Positions 16,738 to 24,684 of a stretch of DNA of 36,897 bases are shown piece by piece. The translations under genes were made by a program, and so were the position numbers. Source of the DNA: Saccharospirillum impatiens DSM 12546 (GTDB lineage: Bacteria; Pseudomonadota; Gammaproteobacteria; Pseudomonadales; Natronospirillaceae); the NCBI RefSeq assembly GCF_000423605.1, contig NZ_AUIH01000040.1, forward strand, positions 1 to 36,897, given 5' to 3'. The notes under the pieces are model-generated. The model worked only from the letters and a program-made list of their open reading frames with translations, searched no databases and had not been told where the DNA came from. How positions within the stretch are numbered: the stretch's first letter is position 1; every line of letters begins with the position of its first letter.

Positions 16738-16755
16738 CTGTCATAAAAAGGTCAG
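16738..16755 (+). promoter_or_regulatory. Possible second, oppositely directed Pho half-box
   Basis: Directly next to the pst Pho box, the plus strand reads CTGTCAT (16738-16744), AAAA, AGGTCAG (16749-16755). The first repeat is perfect, the second weak. It points toward the thioesterase gene at 16883. It may be a weak divergent Pho promoter or chance. Confidence 0.4.
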
Positions 16756-16882
16756 GAACAGCAATGAGCCTGCCTGCAACGTAGTCAATACCGGCACCCT
16801 TACCGTATACTGATGTCAATAAACATCACGTTATAGCCCCACCCGACCTGGCCCAGACCGCCATGACGACTTTAGGGAACCC

Positions 16883-17302
16883 ATGAAAAAACTGGATGAA
16901 CACAACCCGACGCCCCGCGGCGAACTGCAACTGCGGGTGGTCGCTCAGCCCAAAGACACCAACACCAACGGGGATATTTCCGGGGGCTGGCTTGTCACCC
17001 ATATGGACATGGCCGCCAGCATCGCGGCCAGTCGGCTGGCACACGGGCGCACCACCACCATGGCCATTGGCGAGATGTCGTTTGTTCGTCCGGTACGCGT
17101 CGGCTCGGTAATCTGCTGCTATACCCGCATTCTGGGCATGGGCCGCAGCTCGATTCGCATCGGCGTCGAAGTCTGGTGCCGGATGCCGGAAGATGAAGAG
17201 CGCCAGAAAGTAACCGAATCAGAGTTCGTTTACGTCGCCATAGACGACAACCGCCGAATTCGGGCATTACCACCATCGGGACAGAACAAACCCCTTAATT
17301 AG
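16883..17302 (+). CDS. yciA: YciA-type acyl-CoA thioesterase
   Basis: This 139-residue hot-dog fold protein has the family block 'NTNGDISGGWLVTHMDMAAS' (about 26-46), where the Asn/Asp-containing segment carries the catalytic residue. It also has 'FVRPVRVGSVICCYT' and a C-terminal 'ESEFVYVAIDDN'. YciA-like enzymes hydrolyse short to long acyl-CoAs in the cytosol. The gene stands alone between the divergent pst promoter and the DUF47-pit operon. A link with phosphate is not expected from the enzyme; only its promoter position hints at it. Confidence 0.9.
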   Translation: MKKLDEHNPTPRGELQLRVVAQPKDTNTNGDISGGWLVTHMDMAASIAASRLAHGRTTTMAIGEMSFVRPVRVGSVICCYTRILGMGRSSIRIGVEVWCRMPEDEERQKVTESEFVYVAIDDNRRIRALPPSGQNKPLN

Positions 17303-17460
17303 GCAAAGTGCTCCCGTCATCCACCCGGCGCCAGCCGGGTCAGTAACCACTTACCTTACACCCCTCGTCATCGTTAGAGCAGGCCGACCATCCATCCCTG
17401 GCCCGGCAAAAAAATGTGAATTAGCCCACGTGTGACGTTTTTATTACAGCCCCAGGTCTC

Positions 17461-17466
17461 TATAAT
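17461..17466 (+). promoter_or_regulatory. -10 element of the DUF47-pit operon
   Basis: A perfect TATAAT lies 41 bases before the DUF47 ATG. The best -35 at 17 bases (TTTTAT) is weak. Just upstream, the minus strand reads CTGTAAT-AAAA-ACGTCAC (17449-17432), which resembles a Pho box pointing the other way. If bound by PhoB it would more likely repress than activate pit. Confidence 0.5.
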
Positions 17467-17506
17467 GCGCCCCTCTTCATTCGACGATGCGACAGAGGAA
17501 AGCAAC

Positions 17507-18187
17507 ATGGCGGCTGACAGCCCATTGATGGCCCTCTTTGGCCGGTCTCCGGTCAAGCCCATGCAGGAACACATGCAAAAAGCGCATGCCTGCGTGGTTC
17601 GACTGATCGACTTTTATGACATGGCCGCCACAGGCGACTACAAAGCGGCCGAGTCTATCCGGCTGGACATCGCCAAACTCGAAGGCGATGCCGACCGGAT
17701 GAAAAAAGACATCCGCATGCACCTGCCCAACAGCCTGTTCATGCCGGTCCCACGGTCCGACCTGCTTGAGCTGCTGACGCATCAGGACAAGCTAGCCAAC
17801 CGCGCAAAAGACATCGCCGGGGTCATGCTGGGCCGGGAAATGACCATTCCCGAGCCGATTCAGCCGCTGATGCGCGAATACCTGGAATCATCGATCAACA
17901 CCAGCCAGAAAGCGGCCGATGCCCTGGCTGAACTCGATGAGCTGTTTGAAACCGGCTTCAGTAGCCGGGAAATCAAGCTGGTCAGTGGCCTGCTCAACGA
18001 TCTGGACGATCAGGAGCACCGGGCCGATGAATTGGAAATAAGGGTACGCCGCGCCTTGCGTACCGTGGAAAAGGACTACCCCCCCATTGACGTGATGTTC
18101 CTCTACCGGGTGATCGAATTGATCGGTGACCTGGCAGACGTGGCACAACGCGTCGGTTCCCGTCTGCAAATTCTGTTAGCCCGCTGA
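17507..18187 (+). CDS. DUF47 / PhoU-like protein associated with Pit
   Basis: The protein has 226 residues from the ATG at 17507 (MAADSPLMALFGRSPVKPMQ). I reject the upstream frame start at 17432, because it precedes the TATAAT, and AGAGGAAAG sits before 17507. It is all helical, of the DUF47 (TIGR00153) family, distantly related to PhoU: 'LPNSLFMPVPRSDLLELLTHQDKLANRAKDI' (in two blocks) and 'LLNDLDDQEHRADELEIRVRRAL' are the typical blocks. These proteins are encoded before Pit transporters in many bacteria and are thought to modulate them. It lies 56 bases before pit. Confidence 0.93.
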   Translation: MAADSPLMALFGRSPVKPMQEHMQKAHACVVRLIDFYDMAATGDYKAAESIRLDIAKLEGDADRMKKDIRMHLPNSLFMPVPRSDLLELLTHQDKLANRAKDIAGVMLGREMTIPEPIQPLMREYLESSINTSQKAADALAELDELFETGFSSREIKLVSGLLNDLDDQEHRADELEIRVRRALRTVEKDYPPIDVMFLYRVIELIGDLADVAQRVGSRLQILLAR

Positions 18188-18243
18188 CGCTGCGCCTTTT
18201 GGGCCGCACGTCATACACTGCTCACTGATAAGAGGAATACCCC

Positions 18244-19509
18244 ATGACCGTCATTGCAGAATACGGCCAATGGTTCGTCCTACTTGCCTGCTTGTTTGGA
18301 TTTTTCATGGCCTGGGGCGTTGGCGCCAACGACGTCGCCAACGCTATGGGTACATCGGTCGGCTCCCGCGCACTGACCGTAAAACAGGCGATCATCGTCG
18401 CCATGGTGTTTGAATTCGCCGGGGCATATCTCGCCGGTGGCGAGGTCACCGGCACCATCCGCAAGGGCATCATTGACGCCAATGTGATGGCCGGATCCCC
18501 GGAATTACTGGTCTATGGGATGATGTCATCACTGCTGGCCGCAGGCATCTGGCTGGTGATCGCTTCTATGATGGGCTGGCCCGTCTCAACCACTCATACC
18601 ATAGTGGGCGCCATTGTTGGTTTCGCCGCCGTCGGCATCGGCGTTGAATACGTGCAATGGGGCAAGGTCACCTCCATTGTCATGAGTTGGGTGGTCTCGC
18701 CGGTCCTCGCCGGCACGCTGGCATTCTTTATTTTCCGCAGTGTGCACAAGCTCATCCTCAACACGGATGACCCCTTTGGCAACGCAAAACGCTACGTACC
18801 CGGCTACATGTTCCTGACCGCGTTCATGATCACCATGGTGACCTTCACCAAAGGCTTGAAACACGTGGGTGTTGGCCTCTCCTTCGGTGAAAGCACTCTG
18901 ATCAGTATCGCCGTGAGTTTTGCGGTCATGTTGCTCGGCATTGCCCTGCTCAAGCGCGTGAAGGTTGATGAAGAGGCTGACAGTCAATTCCGCTTCGCGT
19001 CGGTCGAGAGAGTATTCGCTATTCTGATGATTTTCACCGCCTGTGCCATGGCATTTGCTCACGGGTCGAACGATGTGGCCAACGCCGTTGGCCCATTGGC
19101 TGCCATCATTAACGTCGTGGCCAACCAGGGTAACATTCTGGCTGAATCGGCCATGCCCGCCTGGGTGTTGCTGCTCGGTGGTGGGGGTATCGTGCTCGGC
19201 CTGGCCACCTATGGCTACAAAGTCATGGGCACCATTGGCCGCAAAATCACCGAACTGACCCCAAGCCGCGGGTTTGCCGCCGAACTGGCCGCGGCCACCA
19301 CAGTCGTAATGGCCTCGGGCACCGGCCTGCCGATCTCGACTACCCACACCCTGGTTGGCGCGGTTCTGGGGGTCGGCATGGCACGCGGTATTTCGGCCCT
19401 GAACCTCAGAGTCGTAGGTACCATCTTCGCCAGTTGGATCGTCACCCTGCCTGCAGGGGCCTTCCTGGCGATTATCTTCTTTTTTATGTTCAAAGGCATT
19501 TTCGGCTGA
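18244..19509 (+). CDS. pit: Low-affinity inorganic phosphate transporter, Pit family
   Basis: The 421-residue membrane protein has two inverted PHO4 repeats. Signature loops are WGVGANDVANAMGTSVGS near residue 25 and AHGSNDVANAVGPLAA near 275. Each is followed by an 'STTHT' loop (WPVSTTHTIVGA; LPISTTHTLVGA). About ten hydrophobic helices are visible. It moves metal-phosphate or phosphate with a cation across the inner membrane. It forms an operon with the DUF47 gene. Together with pstSCAB it gives this locus both uptake routes. Confidence 0.95.
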   Translation: MTVIAEYGQWFVLLACLFGFFMAWGVGANDVANAMGTSVGSRALTVKQAIIVAMVFEFAGAYLAGGEVTGTIRKGIIDANVMAGSPELLVYGMMSSLLAAGIWLVIASMMGWPVSTTHTIVGAIVGFAAVGIGVEYVQWGKVTSIVMSWVVSPVLAGTLAFFIFRSVHKLILNTDDPFGNAKRYVPGYMFLTAFMITMVTFTKGLKHVGVGLSFGESTLISIAVSFAVMLLGIALLKRVKVDEEADSQFRFASVERVFAILMIFTACAMAFAHGSNDVANAVGPLAAIINVVANQGNILAESAMPAWVLLLGGGGIVLGLATYGYKVMGTIGRKITELTPSRGFAAELAAATTVVMASGTGLPISTTHTLVGAVLGVGMARGISALNLRVVGTIFASWIVTLPAGAFLAIIFFFMFKGIFG

Positions 19510-19516
19510 AGCATAC

Positions 19517-19550
19517 GCCTCGATACCAATGCAAACCGGGGTATCGAGGC
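19517..19550 (+). terminator. Stem-loop after pit
   Basis: GCCTCGATACC (19517-19527) and GGTATCGAGGC (19540-19550) form a perfect 11-bp stem with a 12-base loop, 7 bases after the pit stop. No T run follows, so it may be a weak terminator or a 3' protective stem. Confidence 0.6.
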
Positions 19551-19644
19551 GCATACAGACCTGCCCGCCATACGGTTTGATGACAAACGCGACGATCGAT
19601 TTCGGTTACACTCCGCCGATCAATGGTTAATCAATGCTTTGTTC

Positions 19645-20340
19645 ATGGGACCTCAGTTTCACCGTTTTATTCGCGCCTCAATACGCATAGGACTGCGCCT
19701 GTTCGCAGCCCTGTGCCTGATCAGTATCGGCCTGACACTGCCACTGGCGGTCTTTAACCCGCCGACAACGGCGTTCATTCTTCAGGACTCGGGCGATCAG
19801 CCACCCTGGCTGACGCGCTGGACACCTCTGGAAGCTATTTCCGCCCACCTGCCGTTGGCGGTCGTGGCCTCTGAAGACCAGCGTTTCCCCGATCACTTTG
19901 GCATCGACGTGACCGCCATCCGTAAAGCCTTAAATGAAAACCGGGAACAGTTACGCGGTGGCAGCACAATCAGCCAGCAACTGGCCAAGAACCTCTACCT
20001 CTGGCCCGGTCGCAGCCTATTGCGCAAAGGCATCGAGGCCTGGCTGACGCTGTGGATGGAGCTGTTCTGGACCAAGACTCGCCTGTTGGAAATCTACCTG
20101 AATGTGGTTGAATTCGGCCCGGGTATATACGGCGTCACCGAGGCAAGCCACCACTTCTTCAACAAGACACCGGCGCAACTGAGTGCTTACGAAGCTTCCC
20201 TTCTTGCTGCCGTGCTGCCCAACCCGAAGCGGCTTAATGTGAGTCAGCCTTCTGCTTATGTGTCGCAGCGCAGCCGGACTATTCGTACTGCCATGTCCTA
20301 TCTGGGTGGACACAGTTACCTTGAAGGCATCCTGCCCTGA
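19645..20340 (+). CDS. mtgA: Monofunctional peptidoglycan transglycosylase
   Basis: The 231-residue enzyme has one N-terminal membrane helix (LRLFAALCLISIGLTLPLAV) and a GT51 domain. The catalytic Glu is in VVASEDQRFPDHFG, followed by 'LRGGSTISQQLAKNLYLWPG', 'KTRLLEIYLNVVEFGPGIYG' and 'ASLLAAVLPNPKRL'. It polymerises lipid II into glycan strands on the outer face of the inner membrane, and has no transpeptidase domain. A TTG at 19639 is also in frame; I prefer the ATG at 19645. Neither has a strong ribosome site. Confidence 0.94.
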   Translation: MGPQFHRFIRASIRIGLRLFAALCLISIGLTLPLAVFNPPTTAFILQDSGDQPPWLTRWTPLEAISAHLPLAVVASEDQRFPDHFGIDVTAIRKALNENREQLRGGSTISQQLAKNLYLWPGRSLLRKGIEAWLTLWMELFWTKTRLLEIYLNVVEFGPGIYGVTEASHHFFNKTPAQLSAYEASLLAAVLPNPKRLNVSQPSAYVSQRSRTIRTAMSYLGGHSYLEGILP

Positions 20341-20404
20341 AGACATGAGCTTTGGCGCAAAAACCCGTACAGTAGGCGCCCCACAGATGACCGACGGTTC
20401 CACC

Positions 20405-21277
20405 ATGACCATGATAGTGCCCCGCCATGCTTCCCTGACTGTGCTCGCGCTGATTGCGTTTGCCGCCAATTCAGTGCTGTGCCGGCTCGCACTGGGCCCG
20501 CTCAGCATCGATGCGGCCTCGTTTACCGCCGTGCGTCTGGTTTCCGGGGCCATCACCCTGGTGCTGATACTGGCGATACGTCATCGTCCGGGGAATGCCT
20601 TGTCGCAACTGCTGGCCGGTTCCTGGCGTGGTGCGGGTTTCCTTTGGCTTTATGCGGCCTGCTTCAGCTTTGCCTACGTTCAGCTCGACACCGCCACCGG
20701 AGCATTGCTGCTGTTCGGCACCGTGCAACTGACCATGATCATCACCAGCCTGTTGCGCGGTGAGCGCCTGACCGGACTGGAATGGCTGGGATTGTGGATC
20801 GCGGTGGGCGGGTTCTTGTATCTGATCATTCCGGGTCTGACGGCGCCGACCCGGCTTGGGTTTGTGCTGATGGTGATCAGCGGCATCGCCTGGGGGTTCT
20901 ATACGCTTAACGGTCGGGGGTCGAGTCAGCCTCTGGCCGACACGGCGGGGAATTTTGTTCGGGCCGCCCCTTTCGCTTTGCTGCTGTACCTGCCTTTTAC
21001 CGACGCCATTCTGATCACGTCATCCGGCTTCTGGCTGGCTGTCGCCTCGGGCTCACTGGCTTCCGGCATCGGCTATGCACTCTGGTACAGCGTGTTGCCA
21101 GCACTCAGCGGCGTTCAGGCCAGTGTGTTGCAACTCAGTGTGCCCGTGCTGGCGGCCATCGGTGGGGCTGTGGTTGTGCTGGAACCGCTGACCACGCATT
21201 TGCTGGTGGCTACCGGGCTGCTGCTGGGGGGTATCGGGGTATTTCTGGCGGGCCGGGCAAAACAGGCGGCCCGCTGA
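20405..21277 (+). CDS. EamA/DMT-superfamily transporter
   Basis: From the ATG at 20405 this is a 290-residue protein with about ten hydrophobic helices in two EamA repeats: 'LTVLALIAFAANSVLCRLAL...DAASFTAVRLVSGA' and 'LGFVLMVISGIAWGFYTLNG'. It belongs to the drug/metabolite transporter superfamily, whose substrates vary and cannot be read from sequence. The frame extends upstream into the mtgA 3' end, with alternative ATGs at 20345 and 20387. I chose 20405 because the first transmembrane helix follows it directly. Probably cotranscribed with mtgA. Confidence 0.87.
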   Translation: MTMIVPRHASLTVLALIAFAANSVLCRLALGPLSIDAASFTAVRLVSGAITLVLILAIRHRPGNALSQLLAGSWRGAGFLWLYAACFSFAYVQLDTATGALLLFGTVQLTMIITSLLRGERLTGLEWLGLWIAVGGFLYLIIPGLTAPTRLGFVLMVISGIAWGFYTLNGRGSSQPLADTAGNFVRAAPFALLLYLPFTDAILITSSGFWLAVASGSLASGIGYALWYSVLPALSGVQASVLQLSVPVLAAIGGAVVVLEPLTTHLLVATGLLLGGIGVFLAGRAKQAAR

Positions 21278-21291
21278 CGGGCCGCTTGGGG

Positions 21292-22392
21292 TTAAGGGTT
21301 TTCCGCTGAAGCAGATTCGGGCGCTATGCGAGTCGTTTCCGGCTCAACAATGTCGGTGTTGAATTCTTCCATGAAAATGTCCCAGAAGGTCAGGAACACC
21401 GCAGCGATCAGAGGCCCGATGACAAACCCGTTGATCCCCATCAGTGCAATGCCGCCAAGGGTCGAGAACAGCACCAGGTAATCCGGCAGTTTGGTGTCGC
21501 GCCCCACTAGAATCGGGCGAAGAATGTTATCAGCCAGGCCAATGATAATGACGCCGTACATCACCAGTACGATGCCCGGAACAACACTGCCCACGGCAAA
21601 CAGATAAATAGCCGCCGGCCCCCAGACCAGGGCCGCACCCACAGCCGGGATCAGCGACAGCACCATCATCATCACGCCCCACAGAATGGCGGCGGGAATG
21701 CCCAGCACCCAGAAGATAAAGCCACCCAATGCGCCCTGTATCATGGCCACCAGAAGATTGCCTTTAACCGTCGCCCGGGTCACCTCGGCGAACTTGTCAA
21801 ACAGGCGACGTTCGCGCTCATCGCCCAGCGGCAGGGCTTTTACCATCAGTTCTATCAGGGTGTCGCCATCACGCAGCAGGAAGAAGGTCAGGTAGAGCAT
21901 CATGCCCAGATGCAGTACGAAGGTTAGGGTATTCTGACCAAAAGTCAGCGTCTCCTGTGCCAGGTATCGACTGGCGGCCACACTGAAACTGGATATCTGC
22001 TCACGCAAATTATTGGTATCAATGCCAACCCGCTCCAGTGTTTCCGGAATCACCGGAAAGGCCGTTCGAATCTGGTCCAGATAGGCACCGGGTGACATTT
22101 CCCCATCCTGAATACCCTGATACACACCGATCGCTTCGCGAACGACCTGAGCCAGAATCAGCAGTACTGGAATCACCACAATCAGCATGCAGCACAGCAA
22201 AGTGGTGATGGCCGCAAGGTTGCGACGCCCGTTGAAACGACGCACCAGTCGCTGCTGTAGCGGATAAAAAATAACGGAGACGGCGGCTGCCCAGAAAATA
22301 GCGCCCCAAAACGGTTCGAGTACCAGGCCAAACAACACCGTGACGATCAGTAAAAACACCAGAAACGAGCGCGTTTCCATCGATTGTTTCAT
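21292..22392 (-). CDS. AI-2E family (PerM-like) membrane permease
   Basis: The 366-residue protein has about eight hydrophobic segments. Family landmarks are the N-terminal pair of helices, a middle soluble region ending 'VTRATVKGNLLVAMIQGALG', then 'IPAAILWGVMMMVLSLIPAVG', 'GPAAIYLF' and 'LVGRDTKLPDYLVLFSTLGG'. Members include TqsA-type exporters and antiporters, and the substrate here is unknown. It converges with the EamA gene (14 bases apart). A role in autoinducer transport should not be assumed from the family name. Confidence 0.9.
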   Translation of the reverse strand: MKQSMETRSFLVFLLIVTVLFGLVLEPFWGAIFWAAAVSVIFYPLQQRLVRRFNGRRNLAAITTLLCCMLIVVIPVLLILAQVVREAIGVYQGIQDGEMSPGAYLDQIRTAFPVIPETLERVGIDTNNLREQISSFSVAASRYLAQETLTFGQNTLTFVLHLGMMLYLTFFLLRDGDTLIELMVKALPLGDERERRLFDKFAEVTRATVKGNLLVAMIQGALGGFIFWVLGIPAAILWGVMMMVLSLIPAVGAALVWGPAAIYLFAVGSVVPGIVLVMYGVIIIGLADNILRPILVGRDTKLPDYLVLFSTLGGIALMGINGFVIGPLIAAVFLTFWDIFMEEFNTDIVEPETTRIAPESASAENP

Positions 22393-22480
22393 GCAATTAC
22401 CCTTAATCCCTTAAATCCAAGATCGGCCAGCTTACCCTAAGTGGCGAGGAAATCTAAGAAGCCTGAACGTCACCCGTTGA

Positions 22481-22924
22481 CTAAAGTGTGGTCTGCAGCA
22501 CCGCCAACTCGTCGATGAACTCGTCACTGTGTTCAATCAGGGCCTGCAATACGTCCTGCTCCGGGTCTGTCCAGTCTTGTTCGAGCGCGTCCAGAATGAC
22601 CTGACGCCATTGCGATTCGGCTTCATTGAGGCGGCGAATCAGGCTGCTTTCATCCGTCAACTGAGTGTGCACCCAGTCGGCAATAGCTTCCAGTAAGGCC
22701 CGCTCTGTGTTGGGCGCCTTGGGCAGGTCGCCGCGCTCGCGCTCGAGCATTTCAACATCGATCAGTAACGCTTCCCGACGGACCGCTGTGGTTCTCAACA
22801 ACCGTTCGAGGGGGCCGGACAGCGTGCTTTGATCCAACACATCCTGAATGCGTTCCAGCAATTCGCCGCCCTGGGCATGAATGCCTGCCAGCGCAGCAGT
22901 GTGGTCGTCTCTGAGTATCGGCAT
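22481..22924 (-). CDS. Small helical protein of unknown function
   Basis: The 147-residue protein reads as almost wholly alpha-helical, acidic and Leu/Glu-rich (GELLERIQDVLDQS; AIADWVHTQLTDESSLIRRL; DVLQALIEHSDEFIDELAVL). It has no signal peptide or membrane segment. The helices could form a four-helix bundle of the ferritin-like/DUF2383 kind, but no metal-ligand pattern is convincing. It lies upstream of the AI-2E permease on the same strand, 88 bases away, and may be cotranscribed with it. I cannot assign a function. Confidence 0.65.
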   Translation of the reverse strand: MPILRDDHTAALAGIHAQGGELLERIQDVLDQSTLSGPLERLLRTTAVRREALLIDVEMLERERGDLPKAPNTERALLEAIADWVHTQLTDESSLIRRLNEAESQWRQVILDALEQDWTDPEQDVLQALIEHSDEFIDELAVLQTTL

Positions 22925-23093
22925 AATGGCGCTCCTGCGGGCGAAAATGGGGCCCTGCTTGCCATGAGTATGGCATTGTTCAGTGATTATGCCGAAACCT
23001 GAGTTTTAAAGGGCTGGTAACGGGTATTTCAAGGGGTTATTCAACGGGTGGCGAGCGTCAGGCTGATTCTAAACCAAGCACTAACGGCTGCGC

Positions 23094-23230
23094 CGCCCCC
23101 TCTCTCTAGCTCTCTCCCCCAGTGGTGGAGAGAGGACTGTTAATGCAGTGCTACGAGCCATGGGCGCTGGCTATATTTACCCAACTAAGCGCTCCCTCTC
23201 CCGTCCCACGGGAGAGGGCTGGGGAGAGGG
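23094..23230. repeat. GGGAGAGGG-type intergenic repeat region
   Basis: The 340-base gap (22925-23265) holds no gene. It contains a perfect hairpin CCCTCTCCCGT/ACGGGAGAGGG (23194-23204 with 23208-23218), a further GGGGAGAGGG copy at 23221-23230, and a diverged CTCTCTCC/GGAGAGAG hairpin (23110-23117 with 23127-23134). Repeats of this 'CCCTCTCCC...GGGAGAGGG' type are scattered in intergenic regions of many proteobacteria. Confidence 0.65.
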
Positions 23231-23248
23231 TTCAACTCGATAACTAAC

Positions 23249-23273
23249 GGCTATAAAACACCCCGTTATAGCC
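23249..23273 (-). terminator. Stem-loop at the end of the anti-sigma gene
   Basis: GGCTATAA (23249-23256) and TTATAGCC (23266-23273) form an 8-bp stem that contains the anti-sigma stop codon. No T run follows on the minus strand; a role in termination is tentative. Confidence 0.4.
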
Positions 23274-23985
23274 CCACCAATTGCGCCGTATACAACACCT
23301 CCGTCGGCTGACCGGTGGGCGAACCTCCTTCGGGCTCACGACTGACCGCCAACACCTCAACATCAACCGCATCAAAGAGTGCGTTGCGCGGCAACAGGCG
23401 CTGACCCGACTCCGGCAACAAGCCCAGAGACACAGGCGCCCGGCCATCGGCAGCCACCAGCCAGAGTTCATAATCGCGTTCCGAGCTTGCCGTTACCTGG
23501 CGCGTGCTGGTCACCAGGAGCCCGTCCTCAGTCAGGTTAACCGACCAGAGCGCCTGAGCACTGGCATCCTGAATGACCGCGACTTGCGCGGGAGCCGACG
23601 ACGTTGTTTGCCAACCGTTCCAGCTGATCATCACCAGTACCAGAGCCGCAGCAATGGCAGGCCAGACCCAGCCCTGGCGTATACGAGAGGTGCGAAGCGG
23701 CGTGACGTTCTGGTGCGGCTCGTCAACTCCGGCCTCGACGACTTCGGTTTCGCCGAGACCCAGCCGCGCTTCAATGCGTCGCCAGACCCGGGAACTGGGT
23801 TGAACGTCGTTCAGGCTAGCCCCCAGTGCGTTCAGAGTTTGCTCCCAGTGCCAGACGGCTTTACGGGCCCGGTCGCTGGTGACCATCAGCCGTTGCAGTT
23901 TAAGCCGGGTGTCGTCTTCAAGCGTGCCGAGCACATATTCGGCCGCCAGTGTATCGAGCTTTCTATCAGACAGCTGTTGAGTCAT
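23266..23985 (-). CDS. Anti-sigma factor, RskA/anti-sigma-K type
   Basis: The 239-residue protein starts at the ATG at 23985, which overlaps the sigma stop by four bases. Residues 1-85 are a cytosolic sigma-binding region (SDRKLDTLAAEYVLGTLEDD and a helical bundle with 'AVWHWEQTLNALG'). A single membrane helix follows ('VWPAIAAALVLVMISW', about 120-136). The C-terminal 100 residues are the periplasmic RskA domain ('YELWLVAADGRAPVSLGLLP'). It should hold the partner sigma factor inactive until a signal triggers release. The longer frame start at 24066 is rejected because it would lie within the sigma gene. Confidence 0.88.
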   Translation of the reverse strand: MTQQLSDRKLDTLAAEYVLGTLEDDTRLKLQRLMVTSDRARKAVWHWEQTLNALGASLNDVQPSSRVWRRIEARLGLGETEVVEAGVDEPHQNVTPLRTSRIRQGWVWPAIAAALVLVMISWNGWQTTSSAPAQVAVIQDASAQALWSVNLTEDGLLVTSTRQVTASSERDYELWLVAADGRAPVSLGLLPESGQRLLPRNALFDAVDVEVLAVSREPEGGSPTGQPTEVLYTAQLVGL

Positions 23986-24530
23986 TCCAGGCACCGTTTC
24001 AGTTGTTGCAATCCGCGTCGTATCCAGCTTTTTACCGATCCCAGCGGCAAGTCGAGTTGGCCGCACACTTCCTGATGGGTCATGCCACGAAAATAAGCCA
24101 GTTGAATGGCATGTCGCTGCTGGTCTTCCAGTTCATCGAGGCATTCGTCGATGCGAATCCGGTCCCGACCGGCGTTCAGCGCCCCCTCCGGCGTGTCAGT
24201 GTCTTCTGGCTCACCGGCCAGATCCACATCCCCGTCGGTCAGATGCTCCCGCCGGGCTTTGGCGGAACGCAGTAAATCGAGGCAGCGGTAGCGTACGATA
24301 CTGATCATCCAGGTCAGCACTGCCCCCTTTTCCGCCCGGTACTCCCCGGCGTTGTGCCAGATGCGCACAAACGCATCCTGCACGGCATCTTCGGCCAGGT
24401 CCCGGCGTTTCATCATGCCCAGACTGACGGCATACAGCTTGCCGGACGTCTGGTCATAGAGTTGGCGAAAGGCCTGGGCGTTGCCCTCGGCGGTTTGCAT
24501 CAGCAGTTTGAGAACATCGGTCTCGTTCAT
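23982..24530 (-). CDS. ECF sigma factor partnered with RskA-type anti-sigma
   Basis: The 182-residue sigma factor starts at MNETDVLKLL (ATG at 24530). Region 2 spans about 15-85, with 'RRDLAEDAVQDAFVRIWHNA' and 'GAVLTWMISIVRYRCLDLLR'. Region 4 spans about 125-180, with 'AIQLAYFRGMTHQEVCGQLD' and 'PLGSVKSWIRRGLQQLKR'. This pattern matches SigK-like ECF factors, which pair with RskA-type anti-sigmas such as the next gene. The target regulon is unknown. The 154-base divergent region toward 24685 is the obvious place for an autoregulated promoter, but I could not identify the motif. Confidence 0.9.
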   Translation of the reverse strand: MNETDVLKLLMQTAEGNAQAFRQLYDQTSGKLYAVSLGMMKRRDLAEDAVQDAFVRIWHNAGEYRAEKGAVLTWMISIVRYRCLDLLRSAKARREHLTDGDVDLAGEPEDTDTPEGALNAGRDRIRIDECLDELEDQQRHAIQLAYFRGMTHQEVCGQLDLPLGSVKSWIRRGLQQLKRCLE

Positions 24531-24684
24531 GGCAGGAAAGTCACCGTAACTGTTTAATGAAAAATGTGAGATTGACGTAAATACTCGCCAAAACGCTCTC
24601 TGGATGCAGCCTGCTGGTTGAAAATTAACCAAACAACCCTAAACTATCGTACTTATACCTACTGCTTGCTTGGGAGATTAACAG

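Noticed and set aside
18586..19554. A 322-residue minus-strand frame opposite pit
   Set aside because: It is His/Gly/Asp-rich with no domain and is fully opposite the clear Pit coding sequence; a shadow of GC-rich codon use.
21292..22392. Naming the AI-2E family protein a quorum-signal exporter
   Set aside because: The family is broad (PerM-like), most members are not AI-2 transporters, and no luxS or lsr gene is nearby.
16831..23278. The 15-base string CGTTATAGCCCCACC occurs at about 16832 and again at about 23264
   Set aside because: One shared 15-mer in a 37-kb window is expected by chance at this order, and the flanks differ completely.
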